Origin: Gemmatimonadaceae bacterium
GTDB taxonomy: Bacteria > Gemmatimonadota > Gemmatimonadetes > Gemmatimonadales > Gemmatimonadaceae
NCBI GenBank assembly: GCA_025357975.1
Contig: JANYKY010000042.1
Location: 1 to 5,944 of the forward strand
Direction: 5' to 3'
Length of the DNA stretch: 5,944 nt
The translations under genes were made by a program, and so were the position numbers. Under the pieces are notes generated by a model that saw nothing but the letters and a program-made list of their open reading frames with translations, was not told where the DNA came from and ran no database searches. Positions within the stretch are counted from its first letter, which is position 1. Each line of letters starts with the position of its first letter. Below are positions 1-5,185 of this stretch, in pieces.

Positions 1-2
1 TT

Positions 3-314
3 CTCGCGGTCCGTTACGAGATTCCGTCAACCTTCTCCGTGTCCGAAACGATGCAGAACGGGAAAGGTCTCAAGGCAGACAACGCGCCCACTGGAATGAA
101 AGTGCGTTACTCCGCGAAAATTGCGAGATGGATAGCCGAGCGTGAGGGAGTTCCGCTGGATGCGGATGGGTCGCTGACGATGGAGCATCCGCTTGCCGAC
201 GAGGACTGGGGAATGCGGCATGTGCTTCAATACGGTTCGGAGGCGGAGCTACTCGAGCCGGCTGCACTTCGAGAGAAAATCATCAATCGACTGAGCGCGA
301 TGTCAAATGGGTGA
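3..314 (+). CDS. WYL-domain transcriptional regulator, C-terminal part (gene runs in from the left edge)
   Basis: The frame is open to the left edge, so this is the 3' end of a longer gene; the GTG at 39 is internal. Visible residues match the end of a WYL protein: the exit of the WYL core (YEIPSTFSV), then the C-terminal extension (WCX) with VRYSAKIARWIAEREG, a DGSLT strand and HVLQYGSEAELLEP. WYL proteins are DNA-binding regulators that sense ligands, often nucleic acid or nucleotides, and frequently control defence loci. The helix-turn-helix and WYL core would lie upstream. The stop overlaps the start of the HEPN gene by 8 bases (ATGGGTGA, 307-314), which implies one operon and translational coupling. 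A diverged, broken copy lies at 3898-4561, with roughly 80% identity over the last ~67 residues. Family assignment is firm; what it regulates is inferred. Confidence 0.85.
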   Translation, partial: LAVRYEIPSTFSVSETMQNGKGLKADNAPTGMKVRYSAKIARWIAEREGVPLDADGSLTMEHPLADEDWGMRHVLQYGSEAELLEPAALREKIINRLSAMSNG

Positions 315-1479
315 TTCAAAGACACGGCATCTCGTCGGAGTGTGGAATCCGGCATACGGTGCGGACATCATGGAAACGCACGTCCATCTGCTGCGCGAAC
401 AAGCGCGACAGTTCCGCGACGGCGATCAGGACGAAGATGATGTGTATGTTTGGTGGGGGAAGATCCGCTCGTCACGTCGCCAGGAGGCCATCAAGCACCT
501 TCCTGAGATACTTTCGATCGAAGAAGAGCTTGGCGCCGAGGACGGCGCAGCGGAGCGGGAGGTGCAGCTCTATCTGACAGATTACCGGTCGCTATACGTC
601 GCACATGTCGCGGAGATCACTGCGGATGATCCGCGAGAAGATGATGATGAGACGCACATCCCGCCGATCTACCGTCCGAAAGACATTCACTGCGATTGCT
701 GGTTCAAGCTCTGGGACATTCGTCGCTTAGTATCTGACGACACTCTCGCAGTTGTCGAGGAGCTGAGAAAACTTCGCAACACTGCGTATCACGACAATCC
801 GGTATCGCTGTATGGAGGCATGGTCGATCTACCTCTCATCGTGACGCGCCCGGACGGTTCGCGTTACTTCGAGTCGGATGTTCGAGCTCAGCTCACTGGC
901 GGCAAGTACTGGGTGGAGTTCGACGAAGAGTTCAGCGGAATCGGAGCGATCGAGCGCGACCTGCGCGAAAACTTCTTTGGCGAGAGCAACTGGGCAAGGC
1001 TGGACACAGGGACGCGAACATTTATCGCAACGGCTGAGAGCGTGTTTAGGGACCACCGTAACGACGTGGCCTTTGATTTTTCACCTGTACTTCTTGGATT
1101 CGCGAAAGCTTTCGAGGTTCAGACTAATCTTCTTCTCAAGAACGCCGCTGGACGGATGAAGCCAAGAGACAGAATGGCAAACATTGACGGGACAAGCGTC
1201 GATCTCGCAACGGCAACGCCTCACTCACTCGGCGCTCTTGCAAAACTTCTTGGTGGAAATGAAGAGCTCAATTCTTTACTGAAGAGACAGTTTGCTTCGG
1301 GCGGTGAGTGGTTCACGGCAAGCCTGCCGGCAATCATCAAGGAACTGGCGGAGCATCGCAACCCTGCGGCGCACTCATCAGCGATAGGTCGCGAAACGGT
1401 GCGAGCGTTAAGAAATCAGTACCTCGGCGTTGGCTGCGAGGGGGAGTTCGTCAAGCTCGCCAAGGTAAGGCCCGCATAA
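307..1479 (+). CDS. HEPN-type putative RNase with novel N-terminal domain, WYL-associated (390 aa)
   Basis: I do not recognise a named family for the whole protein. The C-terminal half (about 235-370) looks like a HEPN domain: a helix with AESVFRDHRND, then FDFSPVLLGFAKAFE (257-270), and near the end the RN-x3-H motif R351-N352-P-A-A-H356, the usual HEPN ribonuclease active site. A second RN-x3-H occurs at R157-N158-T-A-Y-H162 in the N-terminal half. The N-terminal region carries HLVGVWNPAYG (8-18), DVYVWWGKIRSS (45-56), LYLTDYRSLYVAH (88-100) and SLYGGMVDLPLIV (167-179). It is probably mixed alpha/beta and could be a sensor domain. No signal peptide or membrane segment is visible, so it is likely cytoplasmic. 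The ATG at 307 is chosen because it lies in the 8-base overlap with the WYL gene and because the paralogue at 5673 starts equivalently. Probable role: RNA cleavage in defence under WYL control (inference). Confidence 0.8.
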   Translation: MGDSKTRHLVGVWNPAYGADIMETHVHLLREQARQFRDGDQDEDDVYVWWGKIRSSRRQEAIKHLPEILSIEEELGAEDGAAEREVQLYLTDYRSLYVAHVAEITADDPREDDDETHIPPIYRPKDIHCDCWFKLWDIRRLVSDDTLAVVEELRKLRNTAYHDNPVSLYGGMVDLPLIVTRPDGSRYFESDVRAQLTGGKYWVEFDEEFSGIGAIERDLRENFFGESNWARLDTGTRTFIATAESVFRDHRNDVAFDFSPVLLGFAKAFEVQTNLLLKNAAGRMKPRDRMANIDGTSVDLATATPHSLGALAKLLGGNEELNSLLKRQFASGGEWFTASLPAIIKELAEHRNPAAHSSAIGRETVRALRNQYLGVGCEGEFVKLAKVRPA

Positions 1480-1503
1480 GGTCGAGCCAGCCTTATCGCG
1501 GCC
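1469..1503. repeat. Inverted repeat spanning the HEPN stop codon (possible terminator)
   Basis: The left arm 1469-1481 (GGCCCGCATAAGG) is complementary to the right arm 1491-1503 (CCTTATCGCGGCC) at 10 of 13 positions. The three mismatches are clustered in the middle of the stem, and the loop is 9 nt. The HEPN stop (TAA, 1477-1479) lies in the left arm, and the right arm lies in the minus-strand nuclease remnant. A bidirectional terminator between convergent genes is plausible, but neither side has a T-run, so a rho-independent terminator is not established. Confidence 0.45.
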
Positions 1504-1640
1504 AGCTTGGTGTCGGCGACTTCGTATGAATAGTCACCGAGGTCGGATGGCTTGTCGACTTTGAATAGGAAATCGGAGTAGCCCATGAAGTTTAAGAGAT
1601 CAGTGGCCGAGTAGAGCGGCTTACCGAGGTGAGTCTTCAT
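1491..1640 (-). pseudogene. Remnant of TM0106-type RecB-like nuclease (N-terminal PD-(D/E)XK domain), internally deleted
   Basis: Read on the minus strand from ATG at 1640, the product begins MKTHLGKPLYSATDLLNFMG and continues YSDFLFKVDKPSDLGDYSYEVADTKLA. These are two recognisable pieces of the TM0106/Cas4-like RecB nuclease family. The first is the N-terminal SATDLxNFL segment. The second is the GxxDFL...PSxLGxxSYEVxDTKLA segment, which carries the catalytic Asp and D-x-K residues. In full-length proteins about 80-100 residues separate the pieces; here they are joined in frame after Gly. Similarity ends at KLA near 1500, although the frame stays open to a stop at 1416-1418 inside the HEPN gene. 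The family is normally fused to a DNA2-like helicase of about 1,000 or more residues, all of it missing here. A nuclease-helicase may once have stood convergent to the HEPN gene. Confidence 0.65.
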
Positions 1641-1876
1641 GCTGTCAAAAGTTTGTTGGCTGTGGAGATTGTGCAACAAGTTAGCGATAGGGACTGACAC
1701 TCAGGGATGCGGCTTCAGGACGAACAGCCATCGAGGATCGACGACTAAGTGCGAACTGAGGATGAGTGGGAAAAGGGTTTCTCAACGGGAAGTTCGCCAA
1801 TGCGCGGTTAGCGGTCGGGGATAGGTTCTGGGGGAACGTCCGGTCGGTACAACGTTGCGTAGATGTTCTAGTCAAT
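1641..1876. other. Intergenic stretch, no gene seen
   Basis: This region lies between the nuclease remnant and the brnT promoter. Open frames here are short and have low-complexity translations (rich in R, S and P) with no family resemblance. I see no tRNA, CRISPR repeat or transposon end. It may be eroded upstream DNA of the minus-strand nuclease gene. Confidence 0.4.
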
Positions 1877-1905
1877 TTGACATCTGTATATACCCCATAT
1901 ATACT
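1877..1905 (+). promoter_or_regulatory. Sigma-70 type promoter of the brnT-brnA operon
   Basis: A perfect -35 box TTGACA (1877-1882) is followed by a 17-bp spacer and a -10 box TATACT (1900-1905), a near-consensus promoter. The predicted transcription start, 6-7 nt after the -10, falls at 1911-1912, at or next to the A of the brnT start codon, which suggests a leaderless message. A palindrome at 1886-1904 overlaps the -10 and probably allows repression by the antitoxin. Confidence 0.8.
1886..1904. promoter_or_regulatory. Palindromic operator, probably for the BrnA/CopG antitoxin
   Basis: This is a perfect inverted repeat: GTATATA (1886-1892), spacer CCCCA, TATATAC (1898-1904). It covers the spacer and -10 of the brnT promoter, so a bound protein would block RNA polymerase. 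Ribbon-helix-helix antitoxins such as BrnA autoregulate their operons at palindromes in this position; assigning this site to the adjacent antitoxin is inference. Confidence 0.65.
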
Positions 1906-1910
1906 ACGCC

Positions 1911-2249
1911 ATGGGCGATGATATTCGCGAACTGCTCGCTCAGGCAACCGGATTCGAGTGGGACGCTGGAAATACCGGTAAGGTCGTATCTCGGCATGGC
2001 GTCACCCCTGGAGAATGCGAGCAGGCTTTTTTCTCGGAGCCGTTTCTAATCAGCTACGATGAGGCCCACTCGAGATCCGAGCCCAGGTGGCGTGTGTTGG
2101 GACGCACATCGGGAGATAGATGGCTGTTTCTTGTTCTCACTGTCCGGAACACCCTCGTTCGCGTGCTCGCTGCGCGCGACATGAACCGTAAAGAAAGAGT
2201 ACGCTATGGCGAAACCAAAGGGCGCTATGCGAAAGATTCCGACATTTGA
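1911..2249 (+). CDS. brnT: BrnT family type II toxin (RelE-like ribonuclease)
   Basis: The 112-residue product has the BrnT layout: GFEWDAGN (14-21, the usual FEWD near the N-terminus), RHGVTPGECEQAFF (28-41, family KHGVSFEEAxxVF), DEAHSRSEPRWRVLGRT (50-66) and LVLTVRNTLVRVLAARDMNRKERVRY (74-99). BrnT toxins are RelE-fold RNases that inhibit translation and are neutralised by BrnA. ATG 1911 is the only possible start, because an in-frame TGA occurs at 1878 and no other start codon precedes FEWD. There is no Shine-Dalgarno sequence, and the predicted transcription start coincides with the ATG, so leaderless translation is likely. The 3' end overlaps the antitoxin gene by 44 nt. It appears intact; about 15 residues before FEWD is slightly longer than is common for the family. 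Confidence 0.9.
   Translation: MGDDIRELLAQATGFEWDAGNTGKVVSRHGVTPGECEQAFFSEPFLISYDEAHSRSEPRWRVLGRTSGDRWLFLVLTVRNTLVRVLAARDMNRKERVRYGETKGRYAKDSDI
2191..2199 (+). promoter_or_regulatory. Ribosome binding site for the antitoxin, supporting start at 2206
   Basis: A purine-rich run (AAGAAAGAG) lies 6 nt before ATG 2206, inside the brnT coding region. It supports 2206 over the alternative in-frame ATG at 2227, which has a weaker AAAGG at a 4-nt spacing. Confidence 0.45.
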
Positions 2250-2511
2250 GTCCGAAGAGGATGAGCGAAAGTTCTGGGAGACTGCGGATTCGACTCAGTA
2301 TGTCGATTGGTCAAAGGCCGAGGTTGTTCGGTTTCCGAATTTGCGTCCGTCGACCACGGCAATCTCTGTCCGCTTGCCCGACACCTTGCTCACCGAGCTG
2401 AAGCTGCTGGCAAACGAGCGAGACGTTCCATACCAGAGCCTGCTAAAGCTCTATCTCGCGGATCGCGTCTCTGTGGAACGGGGACGAAAACGCCGCCAGG
2501 CCGCGGGATGA
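2206..2511 (+). CDS. brnA: BrnA/CopG family antitoxin (ribbon-helix-helix)
   Basis: The 101-residue product matches the CopG-type antitoxin family paired with BrnT. The N-terminal segment KIPTFESEEDERKFWETADSTQ (10-31) leads to YVDWSKAEVVRFPNL, the toxin-binding part. Then comes the ribbon-helix-helix: strand TAISVRLP (51-58), helix DTLLTELKLLANERD, and turn plus second helix VPYQSLLKLYLADRV (74-88), followed by a basic tail. It should dimerise, bind and neutralise BrnT, and repress the promoter at 1877-1905. The start overlaps brnT by 44 nt; toxin-before-antitoxin order is typical of brnTA. An alternative start at 2227 (MRKIPTF) would remove seven residues and is closer to the usual family start. 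A downstream gene follows after 7 nt. Confidence 0.88.
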   Translation: MAKPKGAMRKIPTFESEEDERKFWETADSTQYVDWSKAEVVRFPNLRPSTTAISVRLPDTLLTELKLLANERDVPYQSLLKLYLADRVSVERGRKRRQAAG

Positions 2512-2518
2512 ATGCAGC

Positions 2519-3079
2519 ATGGTTGTACTAAGGCCTACCCGCAAACTTCAGAACCTGCTCCCCGTCGAGACCGCTGACGGTCAGCAGTCGGACAGCGCGC
2601 TCGGCGACTGGTATGTGAACAGGTTCGTTGTCGATCGGCGTCCGCTCCTGATGATCGTCAGCTCAGCCTCCCTTCTAGCCGCGATCGAACCGGCGCGAGA
2701 TGTTCGCTCCTTGCCCGACAGGCTGGGGGCTATTGTCGCCGACAGGTTGTATTGGCTTGGAGTCGATCAGCGCATGATCGATGCGGAAGTCTCCACGATG
2801 CTGCCCATAAGACTGGCGCCGACGAGGAATCGATCAGTGATGGGCATTGTCGTCGAATGCTGTAAGGCGGCGGAGTACCATCTTCCGGTGGGCGACTGGA
2901 ACGACGCTTCGCTTGTTGAGGTCGAGTCATTTCTTCGGCAGACTCCGTGGCATGCATCGAAAAGAGAGGTTGTCGTTCCCGGCAAAAAAGCAGTCGATCT
3001 ATTAAATGCTCGGTGGGGAAACCATCACGAAGCAATCATGGACCAGTTCGATTCTGTAAGTCGTGCACTGGCCAAGTAA
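2519..3079 (+). CDS. DUF6933-like protein of unknown function
   Basis: The 186-residue product resembles the DUF6933 family, recalled from its conserved segments: N-terminal LRPTRKL (4-10), LGDWYVNRF (28-36), a hydrophobic strand RRPLLMIVSSASLLAAI, and NRSVMGIVVECCKAAEYHL (103-121, family NRSVxGxxxd), with a late FLRQTPW. The function of this family is not known to me. It starts 7 nt after the antitoxin stop, so it is probably the third gene of the brnTA transcript. The ATG at 2519 places MVVLRPT at the usual family N-terminus, although its Shine-Dalgarno is weak. It looks intact. No membrane segment or known catalytic motif is visible. It could be cargo of the toxin-antitoxin cassette or an unrelated passenger. 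Confidence 0.75.
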   Translation: MVVLRPTRKLQNLLPVETADGQQSDSALGDWYVNRFVVDRRPLLMIVSSASLLAAIEPARDVRSLPDRLGAIVADRLYWLGVDQRMIDAEVSTMLPIRLAPTRNRSVMGIVVECCKAAEYHLPVGDWNDASLVEVESFLRQTPWHASKREVVVPGKKAVDLLNARWGNHHEAIMDQFDSVSRALAK

Positions 3080-3137
3080 CGTCCGAACTGAGCCTCGAGT
3101 TTCATAACACTGTCAGGGCCGCGGCGTAACTTACCGA

Positions 3138-3905
3138 GTGCCTAAACGCGAACCCAAACTCCAGCGCTGGACCGACCTCATCGCAACCCTCCTTCGTCAC
3201 CATTACCCGGCGACGTTCGAGGAGCTCGCGCGTGACGTTCCAGCATAACCGGGCGGCTAGAAGAAGAAAGACGCAGTGATGCGCATGTTCGAGCGCGACA
3301 AGGACGAGCTGCGATCGTTCGGCATTCAGATCGAGACGATTCCGCTAGAAGAGGAAGAAACCTCAGGCTACAAGCTCGACCGCAAAACTTTCTACCTGCC
3401 GTATCTCTCACTGTCGTCAAGCGGAGGCAAGCCGGGATCCCAGCCACGCAAGACTAGCAAGTTGGGATACCGCGCACTCGTCACACTCGTCGTCGAACCA
3501 GACGACAAGCACGAGCTCCGAAATTTCCGCGTTGCTCGCATTCAACGAGTGAGCGTGAACTCCGGCCGCTCACAAAGCGCCGACTACGAAATCCCCGCCG
3601 ACTTCAATCTCCGCGAACACGCCCGCTCGAAAAAACCCTGGGAGCTCGGCGACGGCGCAGGCGAAGACGCAGTCGTCGACTTCCGGAATCCCACGGGAGC
3701 AGCGAAAGCCGCAGCGCGACTTGGCGTTGCGATTGAAGGCGCAAGCGATCGGCGAAAATTCCGCATCAGGCGAGTCGACTCCTTCGCGCGCTGGCTGCTG
3801 TCATTCGGCGGAGAGGCAGTTCCCGTGTCGCCCGCTTGGCTGGTGTCCGAATTCAATCGCCAGGTTCAGGATGCGCACGCGATCTACGGAGCAGCGAATG
3901 ACTGA
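3138..3905 (+). pseudogene. WYL regulator A, copy 2: broken by two in-frame stops and an internal deletion
   Basis: From GTG 3138 the frame encodes a winged helix-turn-helix start (PKREPKLQRWTDL, then HHYPATFEELARDVPA). It meets TAA at 3246 and TAG at 3258, then continues in the same frame with KKKDAVMRMFERDKDELRSFGIQIE, GYKLDRKTFYLPYL and a WYL C-terminal part (FRVARIQRVSVN, DYEIPADFNLREHA, VDSFARWLLSFGGEAVPVSP) to TGA 3905. Continuity on both sides of the stops indicates nonsense mutation rather than two genes. The step from LVVEPD to DKHELRNFRV, around 3498-3507, skips about 100 residues where the WYL core should be, so an in-frame deletion is likely. The total is about 255 codons against roughly 330 or more for relatives. 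Translation could restart at GTG 3276 or ATG 3279, giving a 208-209-residue protein without DNA-binding domain. The end overlaps the next gene by 8 bases. Confidence 0.75.
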
Positions 3906-4561
3906 CACTGCCGCGATGCAGCTCCGCCGGATTCTTCGCGTCATTCCCGAGATCTCCGACGGCAGCGAACACGATCTCAAAAAAATTGCAAAGAAAGCGG
4001 GGGTCGACGAGCAGGTTCTTCTCGCCGACTTAAAGTGTCTTGCGGATAGACAAGGCGAACCGGGCGGATTCATTGAAGGAATGCAGGTGTACATCTCGCC
4101 AGGAACGGTGTCCGTGACGTCGGACCTGTTCCTTCGGCCGATGGGATTGACCGTTGCCGAGTTGTCTGCTCTCGAGCTTGGGCTCGCCATTCTCCGATCG
4201 GAACGGCCGCCTGACGAAACACCCGCTATCGAGCGCGCGCGCGATCGCCTTCGGAAAATGATCAGGACGCTCCCGGCCGACGACACTACTATAGATAGGC
4301 GGTTCGCTGAAAGGCCTCAAGGCAGATACATCACCATCGGGAATGACGGTACGTTACTCGCCGAAAATCGCGCGCTGGATCGCAGAGCGTGAAGGAGTGC
4401 CCTTGGACGCGGATGGGTCGCTCACGATGGAGCACCCACTTGCCGACTCTGACTGGGGCGTGAGGCACGTGCTTCAATACGGGTCCGAAGCAGAAGTGCT
4501 CGAGCCGCAATCCCTTCGACAGGAAGTCGCAAGAAAACTCGAAACGATGTTGACGCGTTAG
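3898..4561 (+). pseudogene. WYL regulator B, copy 2: internal deletion plus frameshift
   Basis: ATG 3898 has a good Shine-Dalgarno (ACGGAG, 3886-3891) and overlaps the previous stop by 8 bases (ATGACTGA). The start encodes a helix-turn-helix (LRRILRVIPEISDGSEHDLKK, then AGVDEQVLLADLKCLADRQG) and the linker FLRPMGLTVAELSALELGLAILRSE. After RTLPADD, near 4308-4312, the sequence jumps to the end of the WYL core, homologous to positions 62 onward. It is now in another frame, so the open frame ends at 4392 with an unrelated tail. The orphaned C-terminal part (VRYSPKIARWIAEREG ... HVLQYGSEAEVLEP) reads from ATG 4343 to TAA 4561. The whole WYL core (about 100 residues) is missing. A 164-residue HTH protein and a 72-residue WCX fragment could still be made, but a working WYL regulator cannot. 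Confidence 0.8.
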
Positions 4562-4612
4562 CAAAGCGACACGGCGGATACCTTTAGACGCACACTTCTG
4601 CTGAAGACGCGT

Positions 4613-4638
4613 AATATCCCCTATTAAGTAGGTATATT
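4613..4638. promoter_or_regulatory. Imperfect palindrome and -10 box ahead of the second toxin-antitoxin-like operon
   Basis: The left arm AATATCCCCTA (4613-4623) and right arm TAGGTATATT (4629-4638) form an inverted repeat with one indel around the centre TTAAG. A TATATT -10 box lies at 4633-4638. The predicted transcription start is near 4645, which is the ATG of the next gene, so this message may also be leaderless. No convincing -35 box is seen at 16-18 bp. This resembles an autoregulated toxin-antitoxin promoter, but the regulator is not known. Confidence 0.5.
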
Positions 4639-4644
4639 TACTCC

Positions 4645-5181
4645 ATGACTCGGTCTCAGTTTTCACTTGCGGTGAACGCCGACGAAAAGTGGATCGAGAA
4701 CAGCGCCCGACTTCTGGGACTTTCGCTGCGCTACACGCCTGAGGACAGCACGTGGATGGGGCTGCTTCGCCTCTTCAACCATACCCTGGGCTTCACGCTC
4801 TCGCACTCGGCCCAGCTCGCAACCGAAGCGCTGACACACAAGCCTTCTGAACGAGAGGTGAAGCTCGGTCCGTCCAGCACCAGCGAAGTGTCGATCGTGC
4901 TCGACGCGGCGCGCTATCACTCCTGGCATAACGCTGCACTTTCGGCCGCGTTGATAATGGGTGGAGCTCGTCGACGTGGACGATCGCCCACGTTGAGTAA
5001 GGGCGATGCACTGGCGCGCGCGATCGCCTATGGAATCGACCTCAATGCGTTACGTGAAGGATTGATGGAATCGCCGGCTACGCGACTCCATCGCCTCCAG
5101 CAAAACGCGGAATTCATTGGTGGGATGAAAACTGCCGCCGCTTCGCGCCATCGCCCGGCTCGATCCAAGTCAGGAAAGTGA
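4645..5181 (+). CDS. Uncharacterised protein paired with a nucleotidyltransferase; possible DNA-binding partner/antitoxin
   Basis: The 178-residue product has no family name I can give with certainty. The N-terminus (SQFSLAVNADEKWIENSARLLGLSLRYTPEDSTWMGLLRLF, 4-44) looks helical, with a MerR-like AARLLG-xxx-RYT pattern suggestive of DNA binding. The middle (REVKL..., SEVSIVLDAARYHSWHNAALSAALI) could be a beta-strand plus helix. The C-terminal part (LSKGDALARAIAYGIDLNALREGLMESPATRLHRLQQNAEFI, 122-163) is a helical hairpin, followed by a basic tail. I recall similar proteins encoded directly before AbiEii/MNT-type nucleotidyltransferases, so an antitoxin or autoregulator role is likely but inferred. 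ATG 4645 is chosen because the N-terminus begins at the conserved-looking TRSQF and a -10 box sits 7 nt upstream. The next gene follows after 4 nt. Confidence 0.65.
   Translation: MTRSQFSLAVNADEKWIENSARLLGLSLRYTPEDSTWMGLLRLFNHTLGFTLSHSAQLATEALTHKPSEREVKLGPSSTSEVSIVLDAARYHSWHNAALSAALIMGGARRRGRSPTLSKGDALARAIAYGIDLNALREGLMESPATRLHRLQQNAEFIGGMKTAAASRHRPARSKSGK
5172..5178 (+). promoter_or_regulatory. Ribosome binding site for the nucleotidyltransferase gene
   Basis: AGGAAAG lies 7 nt before ATG 5186. It selects this start over ATG 5181, which opens a two-codon frame. Confidence 0.55.
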
Positions 5182-5185
5182 TGGG

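Noticed and set aside
27..230. Minus-strand open frame opposite the WYL C-terminus, with a similar one at 4331-4666
   Set aside because: They resemble each other only because they are antisense to the two homologous WYL ends; no independent coding signal.
1790..1830. Integron attC-like GTTAGC core in the gap
   Set aside because: The right and left core consensus bases do not fit, and no integrase or cassette structure is present.
1681..1947. 88-codon minus-strand open frame in the gap
   Set aside because: It runs through the brnT promoter and start, and its translation has no recognisable motif.
3103..3132. Possible promoter ahead of GTG 3138 (ATAACA ... TAACTT)
   Set aside because: Only 3-4 of 6 matches in each box; not better than chance in this sequence.
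3240..3276. Two compensating frameshifts instead of two nonsense codons in WYL(A)
   Set aside because: The flanking family-like sequence is all in one frame, so point mutations to TAA and TAG are the simpler explanation.
3721..3897. N-terminal extension of WYL(B) to a TTG at 3721
   Set aside because: It overlaps the end of WYL(A) in another frame, and ATG 3898 has a good Shine-Dalgarno and the standard 8-base overlap.
3801..4286. 161-codon minus-strand open frame
   Set aside because: It lies antisense to WYL(B), whose plus-strand frame has clear family motifs; its own translation is Arg/Ser-rich without family resemblance.
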